Assembly: GCA_052173355.1 (NCBI GenBank)
Contig: JBQMYS010000038.1
Span: 1 to 14,050, forward strand
Direction: 5' to 3'
DNA: 14,050 nt
Source of the DNA: JABZIP01 sp052173355
Lineage (GTDB): Bacteria > Bacillota > Clostridia > Peptostreptococcales > Anaerovoracaceae
Within the stretch, counting starts at the first letter, position 1, and each line of letters begins with the position of its first letter. Positions 5,802 through 14,050 of the stretch are shown one piece after another. Both the position numbers and the translations under genes were made by a program. The notes beneath the pieces were generated by a model. The model did no database searches. It worked only from the letters and a program-made list of their open reading frames with translations, and was not told the origin of the DNA.

Positions 5802-6434
5802 ATGACTCAAGACAAAATAAATATAGCCGTTTTGGTTTCCGGGGGCGGTACAAATTTACAAGCCCTCTTGGATTCTCAAGTATTAAAAAGCGGAGAAATC
5901 AAAGTTGTAATATCAAGTAATGAAAATGCCTACGCGTTGAAACGTGCCGAAAATGCGCATATACCCTGTATAGCAATCACAAAATCATTATACAAAACAA
6001 ATAAAAACTGTGAAAAAAAAATGCTCGAAATTTTAGAAGATTATCAAATTGACGTAATAGTTTTAGCGGGATTTTTAAATATTCTAAGCAAAGATTTCAT
6101 AAATTCTTACGAAAATCGAATCATCAACATACATCCATCCTTAATCCCGGCTTTTTGCGGTAAAGGATGCTACGGATTAAAAGTGCACGAGCAAGCGCTA
6201 CAAAAAGGTGTTAAAATCACAGGTGCGACAACGCATTTTGTAAACGAAATTCCGGATGACGGCAAAATTATAATGCAAAAATGTGTAGAGGTATATGAAT
6301 CCGACACGCCTGAAAGTTTACAAAAACGTGTGATGCAAGAAGCCGAATGGAAAATACTTCCTGAATCTTTAGAATGGCTTTGCAAAAAAATATTAAAAGA
6401 AAACAAGGAGAAACAGCATGAAATCTTTAGGTGA
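5802..6434 (+). CDS. purN: Phosphoribosylglycinamide formyltransferase (GAR transformylase, folate-dependent)
   Basis: PurN formylates GAR with 10-formyl-tetrahydrofolate, the third step of the pathway. At 210 residues the length is typical. It opens NIAVLVSGGGTNLQALLDS (7-25), the phosphate-binding loop. The catalytic triad known from the E. coli enzyme can be placed at N109 and H111 (IINIHPSLIP) and D152 (EIPDDGKII), and GATTHFVNE (141-149) is also conserved. A GKGCYGLKVHE segment (120-130) follows the active-site loop, as I recall for clostridial relatives. The gene begins eight bases after purM, with GAGGCG as ribosome binding site. Its last 17 bases overlap the next gene in a different frame, so the two are probably translationally coupled. 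Being folate-dependent, it shares its cofactor with the AICAR transformylase encoded downstream. Confidence 0.96.
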   Translation: MTQDKINIAVLVSGGGTNLQALLDSQVLKSGEIKVVISSNENAYALKRAENAHIPCIAITKSLYKTNKNCEKKMLEILEDYQIDVIVLAGFLNILSKDFINSYENRIINIHPSLIPAFCGKGCYGLKVHEQALQKGVKITGATTHFVNEIPDDGKIIMQKCVEVYESDTPESLQKRVMQEAEWKILPESLEWLCKKILKENKEKQHEIFR

Positions 6435-7110
6435 GATTTTAAAAAACAATTCATATCCCGGCAGAGGAATTGTTATAGGAAAAGCCGGTGATAATTTTTG
6501 CATAGCATATATGCTGATGGGACGTAGTGAAAACAGCAGAAATCGTATATTTATTGAAGAAAACGAAGAACTGTTTACAAAACCTTTTGACGAAAGCAAA
6601 GTTGCCGACCCATCTTTAATTATCTACACGCCTCTTAGAAGTATTGCAAATCACACAATTATTACAAACGGAGATCAAACCGATACAATTTATGAATGTC
6701 TTGCAAAAGGGATTGACTTTGAAAAAGCCCTTGAAACTCGCGAATTCGAACCGGATGCTCCAAATTTTACACCAAGAATCAGCGGCCTTGTCTCAACTTT
6801 TGAAGAAGATTTTTCTTACAAACTTAGCATTCTTAAAAAAACAGATTCTAATGCTTCAGGTTGCAATCGTTTTACCTATTCTTACTCGCCACTCCCAAAT
6901 GTGGGGCACTTCATCCACACCTATATGAACGACCCCTTACTGTCATTCGAAGGCGAACCTGAAACCATTTATATACCGGATGACATAAATGAATTTGCAA
7001 ATAATATTTGGGAAAATCTGAATTCTGATAACAAAATTTCTCTTTATGTTAAGTACACAAACTTTAAAAATAATGAAAATAAAACCGTACTTATAAATAA
7101 AAACAAATAG
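6418..7110 (+). CDS. purO: IMP cyclohydrolase, PurO-like (stand-alone)
   Basis: This enzyme closes the second ring, converting FAICAR to IMP, the last step of the pathway. Most bacteria use the N-terminal domain of PurH. Here a separate 230-residue protein of the PurO type (PF07826, first described in archaea) is encoded instead. Motifs that agree with my memory of bacterial members are SYPGRGIVIG (12-21), MGRSENSRNR (34-43), ITNGDQTDTIYE (82-93), FEPDAPNFTPRISG (110-123) and GHFIHTYM (163-170). There is no membrane segment or signal. The start at 6418 lies inside the end of purN, with AAGGAG seven bases upstream. The assignment is backed by context: the transformylase encoded at 8560-9744 lacks the cyclohydrolase domain, so this gene completes the pair. 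The PurO fold is related to Ntn hydrolases but is not a glutaminase. Confidence 0.9.
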   Translation: MKSLGEILKNNSYPGRGIVIGKAGDNFCIAYMLMGRSENSRNRIFIEENEELFTKPFDESKVADPSLIIYTPLRSIANHTIITNGDQTDTIYECLAKGIDFEKALETREFEPDAPNFTPRISGLVSTFEEDFSYKLSILKKTDSNASGCNRFTYSYSPLPNVGHFIHTYMNDPLLSFEGEPETIYIPDDINEFANNIWENLNSDNKISLYVKYTNFKNNENKTVLINKNK

Positions 7111-7119
7111 GAGATTAAA

Positions 7120-8550
7120 ATGGATAAAAACAAATATATATCACCCTTTTCTACCCGATATGCCAGCAATGAAATGCAATACCTCTTTTCAGAAAACTTT
7201 AAATTCAAAACTTGGCGAAAACTATGGATAACTCTGGCAAAAGCAGAACAAAAACTTGGTCTCGACATAAGTGATGAACAAATAAACGAACTGGAAAAAT
7301 TTAAAGATGATATTAACTACGATGAGGCAACAAAGCAAGAAAAACTACTTAGACATGATGTAATGAGTCACATCCATGCATACGCAGTTCAATGTCCTAA
7401 TGCAAAACCTATAATCCATCTTGGTGCAACATCTTGCTACGTGGTAGACAACACCGATATAATCATAATGCGTGAAGCTTCAAGACTAATTTTAAAAAAA
7501 GCAATACAAGTTTTAAAAAATTTAAAAAAATTTGCACATCAATACAAATCATTACCTGCTCTGGCATACACACACCTTCAGCCTGCGCAACTTACCACAA
7601 TAGGCAAACGCGCTACCCTATGGATGAACGAACTTGTAATGGACATAGAAAATTTAGAATATCAAATTGAAAATCTCAAATTACTTGGTTCTAAAGGTAC
7701 TACCGGAACTCAAGCAAGCTTCATGGAGCTTTTTGAAAACGACGAAACAAAAGTAAAAGCCCTTGAAAAATTGATTTGCGAAGATTTAGGATTTAAAAAT
7801 GCAGTTACTGTTTCCGGTCAAACATACAGCAGAAAAACCGATGCATATTTTTGCGCAGTTCTTTCCGGTTTTGCGCAGAGCGCTTACAAGTTTGCCGACG
7901 ATTTGCGCATATTACAATCTTTTGAAGAAATGGAAGAACCTTTCGAATCAACTCAAATCGGTTCATCCGCTATGCCTTATAAAAGAAATCCTATGAGAAG
8001 TGAGCGTATCTGCTCTATAGCAAGATATGTAATACTAAATGCCGTAAATATGGATATGACCGCCGCAACTCAATGGCTCGAGCGTTCTCTTGATGACAGT
8101 GCAAACAAAAGAATTACAATGTCTGAAGCATTCCTTGCTGTCGACTCCATTTTAAATATATATATAAACATTACGGAAAATTTAGTGGTATACGAAAATG
8201 TCATCAAAAAAAGAGTAATGGAAAAACTCCCTTTCATGGCTACCGAAAATATAATGATGGAATCGGTGAAACGTGGCGGCGATAGACAAAAACTTCACGA
8301 AACAATCCGCGTATACTCACATGAATCTGCTAAAAATGTTAAGGTTAACGGTAAAGAAAACAATCTGATAGATTTACTTGCAAACGATAGCAACATACCG
8401 CTAACCAAAGAAGAAATTGAAAGAGAACTCAATCCCGATAAATATATCGGCAGAAGCGTATCTCAAGTCGAAGAATTTTTAAAAGACATTGTAGAACCTC
8501 TATTAAATAAATATCAATTTGAAAAAGTCGAATCTATAATGAATATATAG
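7120..8550 (+). CDS. purB: Adenylosuccinate lyase
   Basis: PurB removes fumarate from SAICAR to give AICAR, and also from adenylosuccinate to give AMP. At 476 residues it is longer than the Bacillus type (about 430). Its sequence resembles the eukaryotic-like subgroup, notably KGTTGTQASFMELFE (192-206), VSGQTYSRK (231-239) and EEMEEPFESTQIGSSAMPYK (269-288). The fumarase/aspartase superfamily signature GSSAMPYKRNP spans 281-291 and holds the mobile-loop catalytic serine. Other visible landmarks are RHDVMSHIHA (78-87), HLGATSCYVVDNTD (100-113) and the active-site histidine region AYTHLQPAQ (149-157). The gene follows purO by nine bases, with a TAGGAG in which the purO stop and the Shine-Dalgarno overlap. 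It lies between the two genes that replace bifunctional PurH, and its product AICAR is the substrate of the next gene's enzyme. Confidence 0.96.
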   Translation: MDKNKYISPFSTRYASNEMQYLFSENFKFKTWRKLWITLAKAEQKLGLDISDEQINELEKFKDDINYDEATKQEKLLRHDVMSHIHAYAVQCPNAKPIIHLGATSCYVVDNTDIIIMREASRLILKKAIQVLKNLKKFAHQYKSLPALAYTHLQPAQLTTIGKRATLWMNELVMDIENLEYQIENLKLLGSKGTTGTQASFMELFENDETKVKALEKLICEDLGFKNAVTVSGQTYSRKTDAYFCAVLSGFAQSAYKFADDLRILQSFEEMEEPFESTQIGSSAMPYKRNPMRSERICSIARYVILNAVNMDMTAATQWLERSLDDSANKRITMSEAFLAVDSILNIYINITENLVVYENVIKKRVMEKLPFMATENIMMESVKRGGDRQKLHETIRVYSHESAKNVKVNGKENNLIDLLANDSNIPLTKEEIERELNPDKYIGRSVSQVEEFLKDIVEPLLNKYQFEKVESIMNI

Positions 8551-8559
8551 GAGCCTGAA

Positions 8560-9744
8560 ATGAAAGAATTTAATCTTAAATATGGTTGCAATCCCAATCA
8601 AAAACCCGCTAAAATATATATGGCTGACAAAAGCGAGTTACCAATCGAAATATTAAACGGAAATCCCGGATACATAAATTTTTTAGATGCTTTCAATGCT
8701 TATCAATTAGTATCTGAATTAAAAGATACACTTGATATACCATGCGCAACTTCGTTTAAGCACGTTAGCCCCACCTCCGTCGCACTAGGCATTCCTTTAT
8801 CGGATACCCTTAAAAAAATGTATTTCGTATCCGATATTGAAAATCTGGATGCATCTCCTATCGCCTGCGCATATGCTCGTGCGCGCGGTACTGACAGAAT
8901 GTCCTCTTTCGGCGATTTCATAGCACTATCGGAAAAATGCGATAAAACCGTTGCACAACTGATAAAAAGCGAAGTTTCCGATGGAATTATCGCTCCCGAT
9001 TACGATGATGCGGCGCTCGAAATATTAAAATCCAAAAAAAACGGTAATTATAACATCATAAAAATCGATGCAGACTACAGTCCTAAACAAACCGAAACAA
9101 AAGAAATCTTCGGTATAACATTCGAACAAAAAAGAAACGATTACAAAATTAGCGAAAATGATTTGAAAAATATTGTAACTAAAAATACATTCTTGCCCGA
9201 AAATATTAAAAAAGATTTGATACTGGCACTGATAGCCCTTAAATATACACAATCAAACTCCGTTTGTTTTGCTTACAACGGTCAAACCATAGGCATAGGT
9301 GCAGGGCAACAATCTCGGATTCACTGCACACGCCTTGCGGCATCAAAAGCGGATACATGGTTTTTAAGGCAACATGATAAAGTTTTAAATTTGCCTTTCA
9401 AATCCGATATTGCAAGAGCAACCAGAGATAATGTAATAGACAGCTATATCAATAAAAACGAAGAAGATGTATGCGCAGACGGGATTTGGCAAAATTACTT
9501 TACCAAAAAACCTGAAAAACTAACAGATGACGAAATATCTGATTATTTATCAAAAATTCACAATGTATCTGTAGGATCTGATGCATTTTTTCCATTTTCC
9601 GATAACATTAAACGTGCATTCAAAAGTGGAGCAAAATATATCGCACAACCCGGCGGTTCTGTTCGGGATGCGGATGTAATAAAAACTTGTGATGAACTTG
9701 ACATAGTATCTGTATTTACAGGCATACGGCTATTTCACCATTAA
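8560..9744 (+). CDS. purH: AICAR transformylase, stand-alone (PurH C-terminal domain only)
   Basis: This protein transfers a formyl group from 10-formyl-tetrahydrofolate to AICAR, giving FAICAR. It has 394 residues and matches only the transformylase half of bifunctional PurH (about 510). The roughly 200-residue cyclohydrolase/MGS-like domain is absent, and the protein begins directly with LKYGCNPNQKPA (6-17), the counterpart of the LRYGENPHQ entry of that domain. Further motifs are LNGNPGYINFLDAFNAYQL (32-50), the catalytic Lys-His pair in TSFKHVSP (K67, H68), IGIGAGQQSRIHCTRLA (244-260), SDAFFPFSDNI (340-350) and IAQPGGSVRD (361-370), ending GIRLFHH. The start is nine bases after purB, with GGAG built into the purB stop (TAGGAG). 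PurO, encoded two genes upstream, supplies the missing cyclohydrolase step. The family is known as a separate AICARFT protein in some Clostridia. Confidence 0.94.
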   Translation: MKEFNLKYGCNPNQKPAKIYMADKSELPIEILNGNPGYINFLDAFNAYQLVSELKDTLDIPCATSFKHVSPTSVALGIPLSDTLKKMYFVSDIENLDASPIACAYARARGTDRMSSFGDFIALSEKCDKTVAQLIKSEVSDGIIAPDYDDAALEILKSKKNGNYNIIKIDADYSPKQTETKEIFGITFEQKRNDYKISENDLKNIVTKNTFLPENIKKDLILALIALKYTQSNSVCFAYNGQTIGIGAGQQSRIHCTRLAASKADTWFLRQHDKVLNLPFKSDIARATRDNVIDSYINKNEEDVCADGIWQNYFTKKPEKLTDDEISDYLSKIHNVSVGSDAFFPFSDNIKRAFKSGAKYIAQPGGSVRDADVIKTCDELDIVSVFTGIRLFHH

Positions 9745-9796
9745 ATGCCGATTTTTTATTTAAAAACTTACTGCTCGGAGGAAAGGATTAAAAGCT

Positions 9797-11071
9797 ATGA
9801 ATATTTTAGTCATTGGTGGCGGAGGCAGAGAACACGCCATAATTAAAAAAATTAAAGAAAACGAAAAAGTAACAAAAATATATGTCGCCCCCGGCAATGC
9901 GGGAATGGCGCAAGATTCTATATGCACAAATATAGATGCTACGGACATTGTCGCGATAGTACGCTTTGCTGTTGAAAATTCAATAGATTATGCGATTGTA
10001 TCCCCCGATGATCCGTTAGTATTAGGGATGGTAGATGCGCTGGAAGAAAAAGGAATACCTTGCTTCGGTCCTAAAAAAAATGCCGCAATCATCGAAGGAA
10101 GTAAAGTTTTTTCCAAAAATTTAATGAAAAAATACGGAATACCTACCGCAGATTATGCTACATTTGAAAATCCCGAAGAAGCACTTTTGTTCATAAAAAA
10201 TGCAAAAATGCCGGCAGTAATAAAAGCTGACGGACTTGCTCTCGGCAAAGGTGTAATAATAGCAAAAACAACTGCAGAAGCTATTAACGCAATTAACTCC
10301 ATAATGGTTGAAAGAAAATTCGGTGAAAGCGGAAATAATATAGTGATAGAAGAATTTTTAGAAGGTCCTGAAGTGTCCGTACTTGCATTTACAGATGGAA
10401 AAACCTTAATTCCAATGGTATCTTCCATGGATCACAAACTAAGTCACGACGGAGATACCGGCACCAATACGGGAGGCATGGGTACAATCGCGCCCAATCC
10501 TTATTACACAAACGATATAGCAGATACTTGCATGAAAAATATATTCCTCCCTACTATCAAAGCTATGAATGCTGAAAATCGAACATTTAAAGGTTGCCTC
10601 TACTTTGGGCTTATGCTCACCGCACAAGGTCCTAAAGTAATTGAGTACAACTGTAGATTCGGTGATCCTGAAACGCAAGTTGTCTTACCTTTACTTGAAA
10701 GCGATTTGCTAACTGTTATGATGGCTGTAACAAACGAAAAATTAAGCGAAACTGAAGTCAAATTCTCCGATAAACATGCGTGTTGCGTTATAATGGCATC
10801 CGCAGGCTATCCTAAAAGCTACGAAAGAGGCTTTGAAATAAAAATTGAAGATGATATAAAACCTAACGTATATTTTTCAGGCGCACTACTAAAAAATAAC
10901 AAACTGCTGACAAATTCGGGTAGAGTTTTGGGTGTTACATCTGTTCAAAACACCTTGCAGGAAGCAATAAATTCTGCATATGCACTTGTTAAAAATATTC
11001 ACTTTGATAATTCATACTACAGGACGGATATAGGTGCAAAAGCACTCAAAAAAGAAACGGGGGAAATCTAA
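9797..11071 (+). CDS. purD: Phosphoribosylamine-glycine ligase (GAR synthetase)
   Basis: PurD joins glycine to phosphoribosylamine with ATP, the second step, consuming the unstable product of PurF. At 424 residues it has the standard length and ATP-grasp layout. Readable motifs are ILVIGGGGREHA (3-14), IVSPDDPLVLGMVDALE (67-83), the ATP-binding loop KADGLALGKGV (143-153), FLEGPEVSVLAFTDG (187-201), GDTGTNTGGMG (219-229) and the signature region EYNCRFGDPETQ (283-294), with metal- and substrate-binding residues. It follows the transformylase by 52 bases, the second largest gap of the operon, in which I see no promoter or terminator. GGAGGAAAGGA lies about ten bases before the ATG, slightly far but strong. 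Its stop overlaps the purL start by one base (TAATG), so the two are translationally coupled. Confidence 0.96.
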   Translation: MNILVIGGGGREHAIIKKIKENEKVTKIYVAPGNAGMAQDSICTNIDATDIVAIVRFAVENSIDYAIVSPDDPLVLGMVDALEEKGIPCFGPKKNAAIIEGSKVFSKNLMKKYGIPTADYATFENPEEALLFIKNAKMPAVIKADGLALGKGVIIAKTTAEAINAINSIMVERKFGESGNNIVIEEFLEGPEVSVLAFTDGKTLIPMVSSMDHKLSHDGDTGTNTGGMGTIAPNPYYTNDIADTCMKNIFLPTIKAMNAENRTFKGCLYFGLMLTAQGPKVIEYNCRFGDPETQVVLPLLESDLLTVMMAVTNEKLSETEVKFSDKHACCVIMASAGYPKSYERGFEIKIEDDIKPNVYFSGALLKNNKLLTNSGRVLGVTSVQNTLQEAINSAYALVKNIHFDNSYYRTDIGAKALKKETGEI

Positions 11072-14050
11072 TGCTATATACTATATTTGTAGAAAAAAAA
11101 GATGAATTTGCGATTGAAGCTAAAAATTTGCTTTCGGAGCTGCGTTCATTTCTTTCAATAAATTCTCTTTCCAATTTACGCATTATAAATCGCTACTACA
11201 TTGAAAATATAAGCAATCAGCTGTTAGAATCTTCGATGCGCACAATATTTGGAGAACCTCAAATTGATAAAATAAGTAAAAAACTTTCTATAAACGATGC
11301 TGTAATTTTTGCAGTTGAATATTTGCCGGGACAATTCGATCAACGCGCAGACTCTGCAATGCAATGTTTACAAATTATCTCAAAAGATGAAAAACCGATT
11401 GTTACTTCTGCAAAAATCTACGCGCTATATGGTGATTTAACCGATTCCGAAATCGAAAAAATAAAAAACTATGTTATAAATCCTGTTGAAGCAAGACTTT
11501 CGGATTTAAAAACTCCTGAAACGATAATCGCAAAATATGATGCACCAAAAGAAGTTGAAATTTTAAAAGATTTTACAAATTTAAGCGATAACGACCTTAA
11601 TTCTATGCTTGTAAATCTAGGTCTTGCTATGGATTTAAGCGATTTGAAATTATGCCGAGAATATTTTAAAAATGAAAACAGACAGCCAACCATTACCGAA
11701 ATCAGGGTAATAGACACCTATTGGTCCGATCACTGTCGCCACACAACTTTTAATACAATAATAGAAAATGTTGAATTTGAAGATACGCTAATTCAAAAAA
11801 CTTATAATGATTACCTAAAAACACGCGATGAATTACAAATAAAAAAACCTGTTACACTAATGGATATAGGAACTATAGTCGCAAAGCATCTAAAGCAAAA
11901 CGGAATGCTCAACAATCTTGATGAATCTGACGAAATCAATGCCTGCACCGTTAAAATAACTGTTGATGTTGACGGCAAAAATGAACCATATTTACTCTTA
12001 TTCAAAAATGAAACTCACAATCACCCCACTGAAATTGAGCCGTTTGGTGGCGCGGCTACTTGCGTAGGCGGTGCAATCAGAGATCCGCTATCAGGGCGCT
12101 CTTATGTATACGGCGCAATCAGACTCTCAGGTGCTGCAAATCCTTTAACTGCTGTAAATGAAACCCTCCCCGGTAAATTACCGCAAAGAAAAATTGTGAC
12201 CGGTGCTGCAAGCGGATACTCGTCTTATGGCAATCAAATAGGTCTTGCGACCGGCATAGTCGACGAATTTTACCACGACGGCTTTAAAGCAAAGCATATG
12301 GAACTTGGAGCTGTAATAGCGGCTACTCCTGCAAGTAAAGTAAAAAGAGAAAAACCTGAAAACGGTGATGTTGTAATACTTTTAGGCGGTTTGACCGGTA
12401 GAGACGGCATCGGTGGAGCTACCGGTTCTTCCAAATCGCATAATATAAATTCTGTCGAAACTTGCGGTGCCGAAGTTCAAAAGGGCAATGCTCCTGAAGA
12501 ACGAAAAATCCAAAGGCTTTTCAGAAATCCTGAACTTTGCAAAATGGTAAAAAAGTGTAATGACTTCGGAGCCGGAGGTGTCTGCGTCGCAATAGGTGAA
12601 CTTGCAGATGGTCTACAAATCAATTTAAACGCTATTCCTAAAAAATACGAAGGGCTTGATGCTACGGAACTGGCAATCAGCGAATCGCAAGAAAGAATGG
12701 CTGTAGTAATTAAAAAATCCGATACCGATAGATTCTTAGAAATTGCAACACAAGAAAATTTAAGAGCAGTCGAAGTCGCAACCGTAAAAGATCTCCCATA
12801 TTTATCCATGACCTATGATGATAAATATGTTGTAAACATAAAACGTGAATTCCTAGATTCAAATGGTGCAAAACGCTACGCTAATATCAAAACTGCTAAA
12901 GCATCACTAGCTAAAGACGAAATTTCAGATGGATTTGTAAAAAACTATAAAAATTTTACAGACAATCTTAATTTTTGCTCAAAACGCGGACTTAGCGAAA
13001 GATTCGATTCCACAATAGGTTCAGGTGCTGTGATGATGCCGTTTGGCGGCAAATATCAGTTAACTCCCGTTCAATCAATGGTCCAAAAAATTTCGATAGA
13101 AAAAGGAGATACCTCAACTTGTTCGTTAATGTCTTTCGGTTACAATCCAATTATAAGCGAGCAAAGTCCTTACCATGGAGCATACCTCGCCGTAACGGAA
13201 TCCGTATGCAAACTCATAGCAAACGGAGCAAAATTTGAAAATATCCATTTGTCTTTTCAGGAATATTTTGAAAAAATGCAAGATAAATACAGTTGGGGTA
13301 AGCCTCTTTCCGCACTTTTAGGTGCATATAGAGCGCAAATGGAACTTAAAATCGCTGCGATAGGCGGTAAGGATTCTATGAGCGGAACATTTGAAAACAT
13401 AAAAGTTCCTCCGACTTTAGTTTCTTTCGCTGTCACAACCGAACATATTGATAATATCGTAACTCCTGAATTTAAATCCGCAGGAAACAAAGTCGCTGTA
13501 CTTTCTCCCGAATTGGGCGAAGATGGACTGCCTAAATCAAAATCACTATTAGAATTGTTTGATACCATAACAAATATGATGCGAGAAGGAAAAATCTTGT
13601 CTGCATATGCACTAGGAGCAAATAGTGTTGCAGAAGCTGTATTCAAAATGGCAATAGGTAACGGCTTTGGCTTCAAATTCTCAGAAAAACTTTCTGTCAT
13701 TGATATTTTTAAGAAAAATTTTGCTTCTTTTGTTGTAGAGCTTTCAAATGATATAGAAACAGGTACTATTTTGGGTACTATTACAGATGAAAAAACCTTT
13801 ACACATAAAAACGAAACCGTTAAACTCAACGACTTGCTCGATATATACGAAAATAAACTTGAGCCCGTATATAACTGCAATATAGTGCAAAACGGCAAAC
13901 TGCTACAAACAGCCGGCTTCAATATAAAAAATTTCAGCACCTCGACTTTCAAAACTGCCAAACCAAAGGTACTAATTCCTATATTTTCAGGTACAAACTG
14001 CGAATATGACAGTGCGAAAGCATTTGAAAATGCAGGATCTGAAACTGAGA
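11071..14050 (+). CDS. purL: Phosphoribosylformylglycinamidine synthase, single-chain PurL, right end beyond the window
   Basis: PurL converts FGAR to FGAM with ATP and glutamine. The frame is open from the ATG at 11071 to the window end, 993 codons with no stop. Its parts in order are a PurS-like N-terminal region (about 1-170), a linker, WSDHCRHTTF (218-227), the nucleotide-binding segment LLFKNETHNHPTEIEPFGG (309-327), RDGIGGATGSS in the first synthetase domain, a second synthetase half with GGKDSMSG (765-772), and from about residue 965 the start of the glutaminase domain (PKVLIPIFSGTNCEYD). The catalytic Cys, His and Glu of that domain lie beyond base 14050. So this is the large fused form (usually about 1,200-1,300 residues) rather than the separate PurS, PurQ and PurL set of Bacillus. 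The gene begins in the TAATG overlap with purD. No good Shine-Dalgarno stands in front other than GGGGGAAA, so coupling is likely. Confidence 0.95.
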   Translation, partial: MLYTIFVEKKDEFAIEAKNLLSELRSFLSINSLSNLRIINRYYIENISNQLLESSMRTIFGEPQIDKISKKLSINDAVIFAVEYLPGQFDQRADSAMQCLQIISKDEKPIVTSAKIYALYGDLTDSEIEKIKNYVINPVEARLSDLKTPETIIAKYDAPKEVEILKDFTNLSDNDLNSMLVNLGLAMDLSDLKLCREYFKNENRQPTITEIRVIDTYWSDHCRHTTFNTIIENVEFEDTLIQKTYNDYLKTRDELQIKKPVTLMDIGTIVAKHLKQNGMLNNLDESDEINACTVKITVDVDGKNEPYLLLFKNETHNHPTEIEPFGGAATCVGGAIRDPLSGRSYVYGAIRLSGAANPLTAVNETLPGKLPQRKIVTGAASGYSSYGNQIGLATGIVDEFYHDGFKAKHMELGAVIAATPASKVKREKPENGDVVILLGGLTGRDGIGGATGSSKSHNINSVETCGAEVQKGNAPEERKIQRLFRNPELCKMVKKCNDFGAGGVCVAIGELADGLQINLNAIPKKYEGLDATELAISESQERMAVVIKKSDTDRFLEIATQENLRAVEVATVKDLPYLSMTYDDKYVVNIKREFLDSNGAKRYANIKTAKASLAKDEISDGFVKNYKNFTDNLNFCSKRGLSERFDSTIGSGAVMMPFGGKYQLTPVQSMVQKISIEKGDTSTCSLMSFGYNPIISEQSPYHGAYLAVTESVCKLIANGAKFENIHLSFQEYFEKMQDKYSWGKPLSALLGAYRAQMELKIAAIGGKDSMSGTFENIKVPPTLVSFAVTTEHIDNIVTPEFKSAGNKVAVLSPELGEDGLPKSKSLLELFDTITNMMREGKILSAYALGANSVAEAVFKMAIGNGFGFKFSEKLSVIDIFKKNFASFVVELSNDIETGTILGTITDEKTFTHKNETVKLNDLLDIYENKLEPVYNCNIVQNGKLLQTAGFNIKNFSTSTFKTAKPKVLIPIFSGTNCEYDSAKAFENAGSETE

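Noticed and set aside
13257..13961. A 234-codon open frame on the minus strand inside purL
   Set aside because: It is antisense to a continuous purL frame with clear family motifs. Its composition (rich in Ser, Phe and Leu) is what an antisense shadow of an AT-rich gene gives, and it has no ribosome binding site or family resemblance that I can see.
2060..14050. Mobile element, CRISPR array, phage or defence genes
   Set aside because: All ten plus-strand frames are recognisable purine enzymes packed with gaps of at most 95 bases, and no repeats arranged as an array, transposase or integrase motifs were seen.

Overview
The window is AT-rich (roughly one third G+C by eye), with strong AGGAG-type ribosome binding sites, ATG starts and lysine/isoleucine-rich proteins. 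Together with the gene order purE-purC-purF-purM-purN...purD-purL and a single-chain PurL, this suggests a low-GC Gram-positive anaerobe of the Clostridia or a near relative. I cannot name the species from sequence alone.

Left part (1-1758, minus strand). There are three genes read right to left: a small membrane-anchored protein of unknown function, a LysE-family amino-acid exporter whose start codon lies one base after the stop of the unknown gene, and the first 118 codons of an NhaC-type Na+/H+ antiporter that runs off the left edge. Good sigma-A type promoters can be read in front of the unknown gene and in front of nhaC.

Middle (1759-2059). This is a roughly 300-base divergent control region. 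It holds the leftward promoter for the unknown gene/exporter pair, the rightward promoter for the purine operon, and several AT-rich dyads containing ATTCG/CGAAT half-sites between them. The rightward promoter lies so close to purE that a leader riboswitch has no room.

Right part (2060-14050, plus strand). This is one tightly packed operon of ten genes for making IMP from PRPP: purE, purC, purF, purM, purN, purO (IMP cyclohydrolase), purB, a stand-alone AICAR transformylase (purH C-terminal half), purD and purL (cut by the right edge just as its glutaminase domain begins). In pathway order the proteins act PurF, PurD, PurN, PurL, PurM, PurE, PurC, PurB, AICAR transformylase, PurO. PurK is the only usual bacterial enzyme missing from the set. 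The operon contains no sign of mobile elements, CRISPR or RNA genes.

The points most worth a second look are these. The PurF has no catalytic N-terminal cysteine, and the other glutaminase-site residues also look replaced, while the PRPP site and the probable iron-sulfur cysteines are intact. The usual bifunctional PurH is replaced by two separate proteins with purB between them. PurE is of the class I look without PurK. I did not find an obviously new defence or mobile system, and the window is mostly a well-defined metabolic operon with unusual enzyme variants.
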